From Erythrocercus mccallii (Eukaryota > Chordata > Aves > Passeriformes > Dicruridae): a stretch of DNA of 64,000 nt. Both the position numbers and the translations under genes were made by a program. This document shows positions 50,030-60,900 of the stretch, in pieces (positions within the stretch are counted from its first letter, which is position 1; every line of letters begins with the position of its first letter). Below the pieces are notes generated by a model that worked only from the letters and a program-made list of their open reading frames with translations, searched no databases and was not told the DNA's origin. The stretch is from positions 372,001 to 436,000 of the forward strand of contig VZRG01000533.1 in assembly GCA_013397435.1 (NCBI GenBank), written 5' to 3'.

Positions 50030-53000
50030 AATACTTTAGTGGATTGCGTGAGTATTATAATACTGCAATTAAACTGTGCACTAATCATTCATTCCCTACA
50101 AATGAAGTCAGAGCCCAATTAATGAGAACAGGTAAAGCAAAAAAAACAAACAGGGAAAGAATATTGACTCTTGCTGTTGAAAAGCCAGATTAGATGGTAT
50201 TTAAAAGAAGACACTGCCCCCCAGCAAATAGAAGAAATAACCTTGCATGCTAAGAAGCAGTTTACTTTCTTGTAAGCAAAGAACTGGTAATAGTAATATC
50301 CCAAAGAGGTCATGAATGCAGACTGCACAGTAAATGAATAATGGATAAAGTATTGCCATCTCTTGGCTACATTCCGTGGAGACAATAATGGGGTGCTAGA
50401 CTTTCCTTCATCAGAAATAATTCATATGTCTTTACAGCTCTGGCAACTTGACTCCCCAAAACAAGGAAAGAATGAAGTTTTCAATATTCAGATGCATCAC
50501 TCCAGTGTTTGTACAGCTTTTTCAGTCTTCTTTCACAGATTTGACGTGTTGTAACACTGGAAGGTCAACTGATTAATTGGGCAAAACTGGTTATATCTAG
50601 AGATTATAGCAAGAAATCAGAAAGAGATATGCAAAAAAACCCCCCAGTTATTACATGTGCTTGACAATTAATGCATGACAATATGGTAATGTCTCTTTAA
50701 GAGCAAGGGGAAGTTCTGTCCTCAGCAACATTTCAAATGAAACTTAAGGAGACACTTCAGAGAAATAGCCTGAACTGGCAAGTGGAGATATGTAGCTCAT
50801 CCCTGCCATGGTGAAGAAGCCAGAAGGAAACTGGTATGTATGAAAAAAAAAGTTATCAGACTGAAAAGGCTTTCATTTTACTTTTACTTCATGCTTTAGT
50901 TTTGTTTCATAGGCAACAGATGTTTTATGGAATACTTTGACCATTGGAACACTGCCTCCTGATCAGTAACTGCACACTTGTTAAAGTGCTCCATCCTTTC
51001 CAGTGATTATGGATCCTTAAGATACCTAGAAGCAAAGACTTCCAAAGGAACATTTACACATTTATACACCTAAATAACAGCAGGATGAACAACTGTGCAA
51101 AGCCCTCAAACTCCAAACGGGCTTAATTTTTCTCAAAATCTAATCTCTTGCATCAGTGCCTGCTTGAGACCCAAACAGTTCCAAAACTGTGATCCAGTTT
51201 TTAAAATGCCATTAAAATTCAGTCTTTGTTGTGCATCTTACCACACAACTAAGAGAACAGGTCTGTAGTAAGAAAAACTTAATTGTCCCAAGTACTTAAT
51301 ATAGGAAGCAGAGACTAAAAAACTTGGCCAGACTGTTTAAGGTCTAAATACACTCATCATCTTTATACAAATAGTCAGAGAATACAGGACTCTCCTAATG
51401 TTCAAAACTGAGACCCAGCTAAAATGTTTTCACACTTAGACACTGACGGGAGGTTCTCTTGATTCATACAGTGACAGATTTGGACATGATGTTGAACACA
51501 ACCACAAATAATTATGAAGTCCTGTTTCATGCTAGGATGAAGAGGGAAGAAAGTTTGATTGCTGGCACTCCAAACTTTTTGGGGTGGTTTTTTTTTCCAA
51601 GAGCAGATGTTTTCAGGAAGTCTGTATTACATCAGACTGCTATACTGTTTTGACAGGACACAAAATGTCCATACAGTAAGACTACACAGGCAGCTGTCAT
51701 TATTCATCCAGCATTATCTTTCAATGGAGTTATGGGTATATACAGCATTTGTGTTACTGCCAATTAATCAGTTGTTGTCACTATCTGGTTATCAAACAAG
51801 CAATCTGGGAAATCTGAACCATTCCCACTCCCAATGGTGCAGATTCCTCTCAGTTTTCACATTGTGTGATTAGCTCCTTTGTCTCCTAATGCCCAAAAAC
51901 TATTCACAGAATACTTTTTAGCAGAAAAGAAACTTTCAGATAAAATTTTATAAAGAATTTGCTCAGACTTATGAACACATCTACTTTATACTTAGCTATG
52001 CCCAAGATGACTGGTACCAGCATCAACCCTTCAGTTTAGTTTGTGCAAAGCTTGTTACACCACATCTATATTTACAGCTCTGAATGTTGATCTTCAAGAT
52101 GGAGGAATTTAATTCCCTCGTCTGCTGAACCATATAGGAAAACATCATGTTCATACACAGCATACAGCAGTACTTTTGAGTCATTAGCCTTATTCAGTAA
52201 AACACAGTGACAATTTATGTTCATTTTTTTTTCTCATTCACTTGAAACATAATCACCACCCTGCACCACTCTTGAAGAACAAGACCAGATGATGTTTATG
52301 AGGGGAAAAAATTGACGTAAGGAACCCATGTGCTTACCCAGAGGGATTTTACTGCAGTAGAGTTCAGAACTGAGTTTTCTCAGCAGCAGAGGAAAGCTAA
52401 AACCACTTTTCCCCCCGCCAAATGGCATTTTTGTCATTAAAAGTGGGAATGAGTCAATACACAGGGCTGATAGACAGCGCCTTATCAGAGGACAGGTTCA
52501 AGCTTGCTGTCAGCTCCAGCTTTTCCAACATGGCCCCATCCCTCTACTTCCTTTACAACATCTAACAATGTAAGTTTTAGCTTCCATTCTCATTGAGTCT
52601 CTGTGTGGATACTGGAAATGAAGGCAATCCTGCATGGCTAACTGTGGCAAATATCAGATGACAGATCTGTACATCCCAGTGGGGACCCAAAGGCAGGGAG
52701 AGCAACGGAGATCTTCAGATTACAAAGCTGTCACTGCAAACCAACAGGGGATTTCAAATCGAGAGATTACATTTTCACTGACAAAGAGTTTCTTTGCTAC
52801 AGCAAAACAATCAGGTGCTAGTCCTTCTTCTATAAATACAGTGTGCATTTCATTTATGGAAACAAAAATTCAATTTTGACAACCAGGGATAAAAAAAGTA
52901 CTTCCTGTTGATCTCATAGTACACTACTAAAGCCATGACCTGACTTAAAATTCTCCAGTGAAGTAACAAAGACGTGTTTATTGTTACATAAACAAACAAG

Positions 53001-55270
53001 AAAAATTCCTTGGCTTTGTCTTCACTGAGATAAGGTTGTGTATCAAATTTTGCTGGGAGCAACAAACTGAGCATTGTGTCAGGTCCTTTGATCTCCCCTG
53101 CTTTAAGTACACAAAGTCTGAAAGATGAGTGATAGGGAGGATAGAGAAAGAAGAAAAGAAGGAACATTCCACTCTTCTGACCTTTCACTGTCTGATGACC
53201 AGATGACAGAGGGTGTGTAGGGAACACCAGAATTCTAAGTAATGCAATGTCTGAAATAAGAAGAGTTCCTCCTTGAAAGAGACTGCAAAGCCATTTAAAG
53301 GTGGGTTTGGACCAAAAACATGATGAATCTTTCTTTTTGACTCAACAAAGTCATCTCTGAGCTAAACTGGATTTGAACAGAATTTGGAAGGCACAGTCTT
53401 TCTAGTCTAGCAACTAAGTTGAGCTCCATTCATGTCAGCGTAAATGAGCATCCCTTTTGAGTCCTGTATGATAAAACCTTTCCAGAAGCAAATCTAGCCT
53501 GACTCTTTCAAATGGCACCAGAAGATAAGAGGCATGTCCAATTTCTATCAGCTAAATTGCAATGATAGCTAAAAATCACTGTTAAGATGTGAAGAAAAAT
53601 CAGCTTTTTATTTCTAGCATATACATGCCCTTAGAAATCAGATCTGAAAAATTTAAGAGAGTCTACTAAGTTAGTAATTTGAGCCTCTCCCACTGACTGG
53701 CTGCCAAACTCTCCCTTGAATTCCAGACATGTAGCAAAACAACATAGGTGAATTGGTCAATATTTTCATTTTAATGTTCTCTGCACAGAAACAAGAGGCC
53801 TTTGAGGTTCTCAACTTTTCCATGACCTAAACTCATCCTAAGATATTTATGACTGCAGTCACTTTTGCAAAAAGCCCACCTTTTAACAAGACAACTGTTA
53901 TTGTGATAAGGCCTATTTTAATCAGGATACTTCAGCCCACAGCATGCATAGATACAGCCCAAAGCTGGTCCTGAAATGAAAGTAAACCATCCTTACCATC
54001 TTACTGGAGCACTGATGCATTATTTTAGGACTAACTTGAATGACTGCAAAAATAAGAACCAGAATCAGACTGTTGTTTTTGCATTGCTAGCTAGCTCCAT
54101 GTTTGTTTTTCCTTTTTCCCTCCCTCTTTCTTCCATATGTCTGCTCATGTGTTTGGCTATTATAAGCACTTTATCAATACTGAAGTTATGCCTCAAAATT
54201 CATTTCAGAGGGATGACTTCTATGGCTCCCATGATTCTTAAGCTGCCTACAGTATTTGTAACTCAGAGAATCAGAAACTAACACACAGACAATGTTGCTT
54301 TTCATACAAAGGCACAATAGGAATGAATGTATTAACCTCTGTGGTGCATGGAATGTGTCAGCTTACACACTGGCAGCTATTTCTGTGAAACTCAGCTAAC
54401 TTCCGCTGGCTGTGTTAAAATAAAATTTAAAAAAAAAAATCTTCCCCAGAAGTATGTCCCACGCTGTAGTACGCTGGCCAAACAACTGAAATATCTGGTG
54501 TCTACTTCATACTGATGCGGGCCAAACTGAGCTGGAGAATGCATTTCACACATCCCAGTTGTAAATGCTGAGCCCTTCCAAGCAGGTATAAAGCTCTGCT
54601 GTTCCACGTGACTTGGCAAATAATAATGAGCAGGGAGATGCATTTGCAATGGAGAGTCTGGGGCTTTTTATGTTTCTAGGCAAGAGACTTTGCAGAGTTA
54701 GAGGTGATTTGGATCTTGATTTCCTCTCAGTCACAAATATTATTTGGCTTCATCCTACCAGCCAAGCATACACGGCAGGTAGCAAAATTCACACTGTGGC
54801 AATGGACATCACATTTGCTTAATTCCAACGACTTGAAAAGAGTTGTGTGGCTGATCAGGAATATCCAAAGACTTGCTATCGCTGAGACCCATGGACACTC
54901 TAATGCCTCCAAAATTCAGAATACTGACAGTCTGAACCAGATACATCTGGCTATCAGGTCATCTCTTTAATGCAGCTGAAAAAACCTCAAATCCTTTAGT
55001 ATCTTTCCACCTGTTTTCCAATTGTCTATGTTAAATTAGAATAATCACTAATTATCTGCAATACAGCAGTGCCTAAAATGCTCTGGGTACCATAAAACAC
55101 AGTAGGAGGGGCCAGTTATTGCTCTGAAGAGCTTATGGCCTGAAAGGACATAATCATGTTAACGACTTCTAAGCAGTTTAAAAGTGCTTGTCAGGACAGA
55201 GCTTTTCTGCCTGACAATCCATTTCCCTTTGGTATTTTACAGCCTGCATGAGAACGATCTAATGAAAAAG

Positions 55271-55810
55271 TGTCCCGGTTTCAGCATTGGCTTTCTTCTT
55301 AGTAGCTGGTACAGTGCTCTGTTTGGATTTAGGATGAGAATAACGTTTGATAACACACTGATGTTTTGGTTGTTGCTAAGTAGTCCTTACCCTAAATCAA
55401 GGATTTCTCAAGTTTCCCATGCTCCATCTGTGAGAAGCTGCACAAAAACACTGGGAGGCAGCAAGGCTGGGACGGCTGACCTGAACTGGCCAAAGGAATA
55501 TTCCATATTAGAGAACATCATGTTCAGTTTATAAACTGGGGTCACTTGTTCAGGAGGGGTCAACCACTGTTTGGGGGCAGGCTGGGCACTGGTCAGCAGT
55601 TGTTTTCTTGGGTTTTATTCCTTTCTCTTTCTCATCACAATTCTCGCTATTACTATTATTGTATTTTACGTTATATCAATTATGAAACTGTTCTTATCTC
55701 AACCCACAGGTTTTACCTTGTATTTCCTGATCCTCTTACCCATCCCACTTTTGGGAAGTGAGCGAGTGACTGTGTAGCACTGAGTCGTTGTCCGGGGTTA
55801 AACCATGTCA
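55271..55810 (+). mobile_element. Solo LTR of an ERVL-like endogenous retrovirus
   Basis: A 540-bp LTR begins TGTCCCGGTTTCAGC and ends GGTTAAACCATGTCA. Internal landmarks fit the ERVL-type LTRs I know from songbirds: TAGCTGGTACAGTGCTCTGT, GATAACACACTGATGTTTTG, TGTTGCTAAGTAGT, AAACTGGCCAAAGG-like text (here CTGAACTGGCCAAAGGAATA), a TTTATAAAC TATA-like box at 55528-55536, and a CTTATCTCAACCCACAGG segment near the end. No gag, pol or env sequence adjoins it, so it is a solo LTR left by recombination between two LTRs. It is antisense to SOX5 and lies 278 bp inside the intron downstream of exon D. A clean 5-bp target duplication is not obvious: AAAAG precedes the LTR and recurs 5 bp beyond its end. 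Confidence 0.85.
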
Positions 55811-56088
55811 GTGAGAAAAGCAAACGTACTGCTATGAGGAAATTCAAAGTACAAACCTGAAAGTAGTTAAATTGACGACACAGACACAAAAACGCAACAA
55901 GAACTTCCAGCGAGGTAAAGGGAAAACGCGTTATCATTTGATGACTCTTTTTGCTTCAGACGCAAATCCTACGCGAAGGGAAGAGACCCCCAAACCCCTG
56001 CTAATTGCATTGTGTTTCCCGAGGAAGAGCAAAACTGGTTTTCATATTTACTTAACCTTTGCCTCCTCTGCATTGTGCTGGGACTTAC

Positions 56089-56174
56089 CTGCAGTTGGAG
56101 GGGGCCTAAGCCCGGTGATGCTGCGGCAGCAGCTGCCATGGTAGTTGGGATCAGCTGAACGGGGTAGGGGTCAC
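56089..56174 (-). CDS. SOX5: SOX5 coding exon D: Ala-rich segment
   Basis: This 86-bp exon begins with two bases that complete a split codon, then has 28 codons: DPYPVQLIPTTMAAAAAASP followed by GLGPLQLQ. The run of six Ala after Met, and the flanking VQLIPTTM and GLGPLQLQ, are the SOX5 signature just after the N-terminal coiled-coil/Q-box region. The acceptor is ttctcttacttag (AG at 56176-56175). The donor is gtaagt from 56088, a perfect consensus. The exon ends on CAG in phase 0 and joins the CAG TTG start of exon C. The preceding exon should end with one base of a Ser or Gly codon; no such exon is visible between 56175 and 64000. A retroviral LTR lies only 278 bp into the downstream intron. 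Confidence 0.96.
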
Positions 56175-59100
56175 CTAAGTAAGAGAATAATAGAGGCGTC
56201 AGCACCTTTTATCTACTCTCCACCTGCAAATTAAAGTCCTGCATTCACTCTTTCCAAAAGCCTTCTTTTGTGTGCCTTGTTGAGGCCTAATGAAAAGCTC
56301 TATTGTGCAGCCTTTTACTAACACTCTTTTCACAATTCTGGCTGAGAGAGGAATGTGAATAAAAGGCACAAGCAATTAAGGCGGAAACCTCATCCTTTTT
56401 CATGATGTATTTAGGGAAATGGAAAAAAAAAAGTGCACATTGATCAGAAGGCTGCACTTCAAAAAAAGGAAAGAAAGAAGATGGGGGTGGACGAGAAGAA
56501 AAGGAAAACAGTACAACCTTGATAAGATCACAGCATCAGAAGGGAACAAATTTACAAGCTTGTCCAAAATATGAAGTTAACAAAACTCTGCTCACTGTTA
56601 GTAAACTGAGCCTCACGCGGAGCAGAAATGGTACTCAATTGACTACTGTTTTCTTTCAGGAGAGAAAAAAAAAATCTCACTTTAGTGGCAGGGTTTGATC
56701 CTACAACAGGGGAAAGCACGTGAAGCTAAGGAAATCAGATACAACCCTTTGAAATCCCTGCACCAACTCCACTTCATGACTTGAGATTTAATGTTGCTTC
56801 TGATGGAAAACGACTTCAGTCTTAGTAAGAACAGCATTGTGCTTAATGAGATAAAGGGAGCTGGTAAAGCTTTTAAGAAAAATTGCAGGCATTTATAAAG
56901 GAAAATTACCTGAAATGGTAAAAATTGAGGTGGAGACTGGCACGTTTTAATGATATGGAGAGCTCACTTTTGGTCACTTCTACCATATCTGATTTGTTAA
57001 AATAAACTTCATACTGCTCCAGCCACAAAACTATTAAGAAGACTAGCAAAAGTAATAAGAAATGTTACACATATTACATTGCTTCCTCAAGCGATAAAAT
57101 GTTTTAACACTTTCCACTAAAATAAGGCTCACTGGAGCATTTCTGTACGTCCCTATGTTCTGCATAGGGATGCGTGCCTGATTTCTGTAGCACAAAAACA
57201 GCTACTGGAAATAAGACTATGGAAAAAGCAGAACTCTCTATAAGGAAAATCTAACTAAATGTTGCTGTACTTTTCATTAAAAAGGTAGATTAGAAGTTTT
57301 CCCCTTTATTTTGCTTTTTTGAATGAAAAAATGGAGAAGCAATTAAGGAGGTAATGCAGGGTGTTCTGTACAATCATTAATAATTATTATTAAATTAAGG
57401 TTTTAAATGTTATCAAGCCTTAGCTACAGGAAACAGAAAACAAAGGGAAAGAAATTTATCTAATTTTTTTAAAATGGTAGAAATAAGCTGTCTTGGTGTA
57501 CACACATTCAGGTAAGTGGCTAATATTTATTTTCCCCTTTTATAATGTAACCTTCTTTAGACAAGAATTTTGATCTCTTCCTATTAAGAATTAAATACCA
57601 CAACTTTTAGTAATGGAGGACCAGCAGAAATTGGGCTGGAAAGGCATCTTAACAGATACTTAACTTAAATAACTGTGCATGTTTATATTTAAGAACATCT
57701 TAAGTAATGCTTTGTTGACTGAAGCCTCACAGTCCTTCAAGGCTGACCAGCCAAGCAATGCAAACCAAAACGTCCACCCAAGCATCCCCACTCCCAAGTG
57801 TCTTTGCACCAGCCTCAGGTGCTGCACTTCTATTTATTTATTTGTCAATAGGCAACAGATTTCCTGACATGCTTAGTTTTCTTTTTCTTCCCCAGAGAAT
57901 GCCATTGTTTTACATTTTCCAATTTTATTTTGTTTTCTGAGGCACCCACCTTCCTTTTCCTATCATGGACTGAATCAAAAATTTTTCTGACTTGACATTT
58001 TCTGGAGAGCTATCTTGTGACCTAAGCAGTGGGCCTCAAACATGTGAAAACACAGAGAAAAAGGAAACAGAGAGTGCTCAGAGAATCAGGGACAATGATG
58101 TTCAGCTGCTTCCACACCACCGGTAGCCCAAGGGCTGATTTCAGCATCATTCCAAAAGTCTCCCTTAAAGAAGACATTCTGAGCAAAAAACAGCCATGAA
58201 AGAAGATAAAATTTATAATTTTTCAACAGAAAAAAAAGAAAAAAGAACGAAGGAAAAGTTTCTCAGTAGGAGGCTGATTCTTACAGCCCATTAGATTTCT
58301 CGTTTTGAATGATTTGTGTTAAAACACATACATTAGGAGATCAGCTTCCACGCACTCTCCCCCATTTCTCTCTACAGACATGTATAATGTGCTAATGCAC
58401 ACACAGTGCATCATGCTAAGCCACAAATCCCACTATCCCCACCAAGAGCCCAGTGGCAGAGCCAACCCATAGATAACTCTTCAGACACTTCAGACCCAGG
58501 GAAGCTTTTGGGATCCTATCCATGAAGATGCCAGGCACTCACCTATTGATGTCACACAGTGCAGGAGCAACTGCCAGCCCTCAAAATACTAACAGAGGTC
58601 TCAGGTCTTATCTGATAAATACACATTTTTTTGCTGTTACTCTAGAACGTACTACCTCTTTCTACTATCCTTAAATTTATTCCCATATCAGAGTGAATTT
58701 ATTGACTAACCAGTTTTAGCTAATTCTGAGATCAGGGAAACGTATCTCTTAACTATTTCATTACATCTTCAGTAAATATCCTATTTTTAGATATCAGAAG
58801 TAGCTACATTTTTTTTCCCCAGCTCTAGGAACGTTTTGGGAACGTGAGACAAGACATACAGCTCTTAGCAACAGATATTTCCCAAGCCATTCAGAAGTCT
58901 GTAACACTGAAAACACCAATAAAATCTCAAAAAACATATTACATTTCCATTTACAAAATTCATTATTAATTGAATGCATGCAGGCAGGAGCATCTTTCAG
59001 CTACCAAAAGAAACATTTTGTGCAGTCGTTTCATGTTCCAAACTACCTCTCTTATTATGTGTGGACTTTTTTACTAACAAAGAATCAGAGAGAAGTTTTA

Positions 59101-60034
59101 TTGTTGTTGTTTTTCTTTAGTAGGCCATATGGTAAAATCTGGAGCAGATCAAAGGCTGAGATTTTTATGATGACAACAAGGTAAAAATTATTTCATCAGC
59201 TGATGTATTGTTGCCTAATATATAATTATTTCCCAGCTAGCTGGTGATATCACTTTGAAGAACAGAATTATTCAGGACTGGCTACATAAAGAGAACACAG
59301 GATTTATGCACTGGTGCTGCAGCAGCTAAAGGAGGGAAGGGGAAGTGTCAGCCTGGGGGAGCTGAGGGGGAATATTAGAGGTGTTGATGCCCACTGTGGG
59401 CAATGCCAGTGGATCAGGGCAGAACACAAGGCTGAATCCTCAATTCTGTGCCAGTACTTTATTTCTCTATCCTTCTTCTGGTCCGTCTTCCACAAACATA
59501 CCCAGAACCTCTTTCCTGATAATTTATGCACTGCAACTTCTTTCAATTTCAAATCACACCTTCATCCTTGCCCAAAATAATCTTCCAAGATATTGCTTAC
59601 AAGAGGATTTTTCATGAAGTACATTCAATTTCAAACCACTCTTTCTATGAACTCTCCTATGATCCTCCACTGAAAACACTTTTCTGCAAAAGTTCAGCTG
59701 CGGTACAGAGCCAAGTGGACATCCTGTCCCAACACACAAAATAAGAGACCTGTGTTTAAGAACTTGATTTTCAACTGACTGGCTACTAGCTCAGGGGTAT
59801 GAAATGATTCTGTACCTGTGGAAATACAACAATGGCTCTTAAACCACTTATATGTTTTGTGAAATTTTATCAAAGGAGATTTTTAAGTTAAAAAACATTG
59901 ACTTCTTTTTTAAGTGAAAATAAAGCATAAGAGTTAACATTATGTCTGTTGCACCATTCACCAAAACTCTTTTTTGTACTCCTTTTTCTGTCACTCATCT
60001 CATTTATTCTCCTTCATGGTGTAATCCCCCCTAG

Positions 60035-60110
60035 TGTCTTGTCTTGTCTCCTGACAGGCTGCAAGCTCTTCAGAGCAGGCACAATTGTCTTACTTGCTAT
60101 ATAAATCAAG
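60035..60110 (+). repeat. Possible L2/CR1-group LINE 3'-tail relic
   Basis: GGCTGCAAGCTCTTCAGAGC, AGGCACAATTGTCTTACTTG resembles the ACTGTAAGCTCCTTGAGGGC AGGGACTGTCT motif of ancient L2-like 3' ends. The stretch is short and degenerate. Confidence 0.35.
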
Positions 60111-60308
60111 TTACATGCTAATGTTAAATTATAATGTTTTGACAGGATTTTAAAGTTGAACCTGATTATATGAAACAATAGAATACTGATTTTTTTTCCC
60201 TGAAATTTTCTTAAGAAAAGGATACTAGAAGAGAAGAAGTAGGGCATTTATTTCCTGTGTTTTTTTAAAAAAACTCATTGTTTTTCTCCTACCTTTCAGG
60301 GACAGCAA

Positions 60309-60602
60309 ATGAAAAAAAGGTGGGAGATCATGGAAGAAGAGAAAAGAAAACAGTGTAGAGAATATGAAGAGTATGAAATAAAACATGGGGCAACTTTTTC
60401 AGCACCTGGCCTGCTGGAACTGGATGGGCTCCATCTCTCTGCTAAGGGCAGAAGGATTTTAGCTCATGAACTGGCAGAACTCATTGAGAGGACTTTAGGT
60501 CTGAAGGGAGAAGGGGATGCAGCTGGGCTGGATGGAAGCGGACCCAAGGGTGGTAAGCCTGAGTTAGGGGTGAAATCAGTAGCCCAGCTGAGGTGCATGT
60601 AA
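60309..60602 (+). pseudogene. CR1 ORF1 C-terminal fragment (esterase block)
   Basis: A 97-codon open frame holds PGLLELDGLHLSAKGRRILA followed by HELAELIERTLG. CR1 ORF1 proteins are known to carry an SGNH-type esterase domain, and the D-G-L-H at 60423-60434 fits the catalytic Asp-x-x-His block near its C-terminus. The N-terminal half of the domain and the nucleophile Ser are absent, so it cannot be active. The Lys/Glu-rich start before it does not show the rest of ORF1 and the start codon is incidental. This is transposon debris and not a SOX5 or other host exon. Confidence 0.75.
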
Positions 60603-60604
60603 AC

Positions 60605-60900
60605 TAATACATGCAGCAATTGGAAACAAACAGGAAGAGCTGGAGGTCACGGTGCAACAGCAGAGCTGTGATGTGGTTGCCATCACAGGAATGTGGTGGG
60701 ATGACTCACACAGCTGGAGCGCTCCACTGGATGGCTGCAAGAGACAGGGAAGGGGGAAGAGGTGGAGAGCTGGCCCTTTATGTTAGGGAGGCTTTTGATG
60801 CCATGGAAATTGAAACTAATGATGATCAAGTTGAATGGCTGGGGTAAGAATTAAGGGGAAGGCCAACAAGGCTGACATCCTGACTTCTGTCTCTAGGGAT
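60605..60900 (+). pseudogene. CR1 ORF2 N-terminal fragment (endonuclease start), frameshifted
   Basis: The stretch reads as the beginning of the CR1 ORF2 apurinic/apyrimidinic-type endonuclease, but in more than one frame. A WWDDSH block occurs near 60694 in frame 1. RGGELALYVREAFDAMEIET lies in frame 2 up to a stop at 60845. The frame change falls between about 60710 and 60750, where a few codons of the usual sequence are missing. No reverse transcriptase follows. It is non-functional and forms the 5' half of the deleted CR1 copy. Confidence 0.75.

Larger units (their letters stand above)
26672..56088 (-). other. SOX5: SOX5 intron between exons D and C (29.4 kb)
   Basis: This is the largest intron here. 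It holds a pyrimidine-rich block (28255-28475), a TTTTA repeat (35801), MIR-like relics (39683-40085), a CR1 3' end (43130-43672) followed by an A/CAA tract, two copies of an 81-bp element (42488 and 46933), candidate regulatory clusters (46386-46496 and 48533-48621) and a solo LTR (55271-55810). Stretches 26672-28250, 28480-35800, 35831-39680, 40090-42480, 43791-46380, 47014-48530 and 48625-55270 contain no gene or transposon I can recognise. Some may be conserved enhancers, which are common in SOX5 introns. Confidence 0.85.
785..56174 (-). other. SOX5: SOX5 gene, internal portion (four coding exons plus introns)
   Basis: Four exons on the minus strand join in frame to give about 185 residues that I recognise as SOX5 from just before the Ala-rich stretch to the end of the second coiled coil. 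SOX5 is a nuclear SoxD factor without its own transactivation domain. It dimerises through coiled coils and binds AACAAT-type sites through an HMG box encoded outside this window. It acts in cartilage, neural crest and neuronal development. Splice sites are all GT-AG, and the phases fit across every junction (D to C phase 0, C to B phase 0, B to A phase 1). No stop, frameshift or missing segment interrupts the joined reading frame, so this is a working gene segment and not a pseudogene. SOX6 and SOX13 are the alternatives; the residues after PLNLS and in the Ala-rich part fit SOX5 best. Confidence 0.96.
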
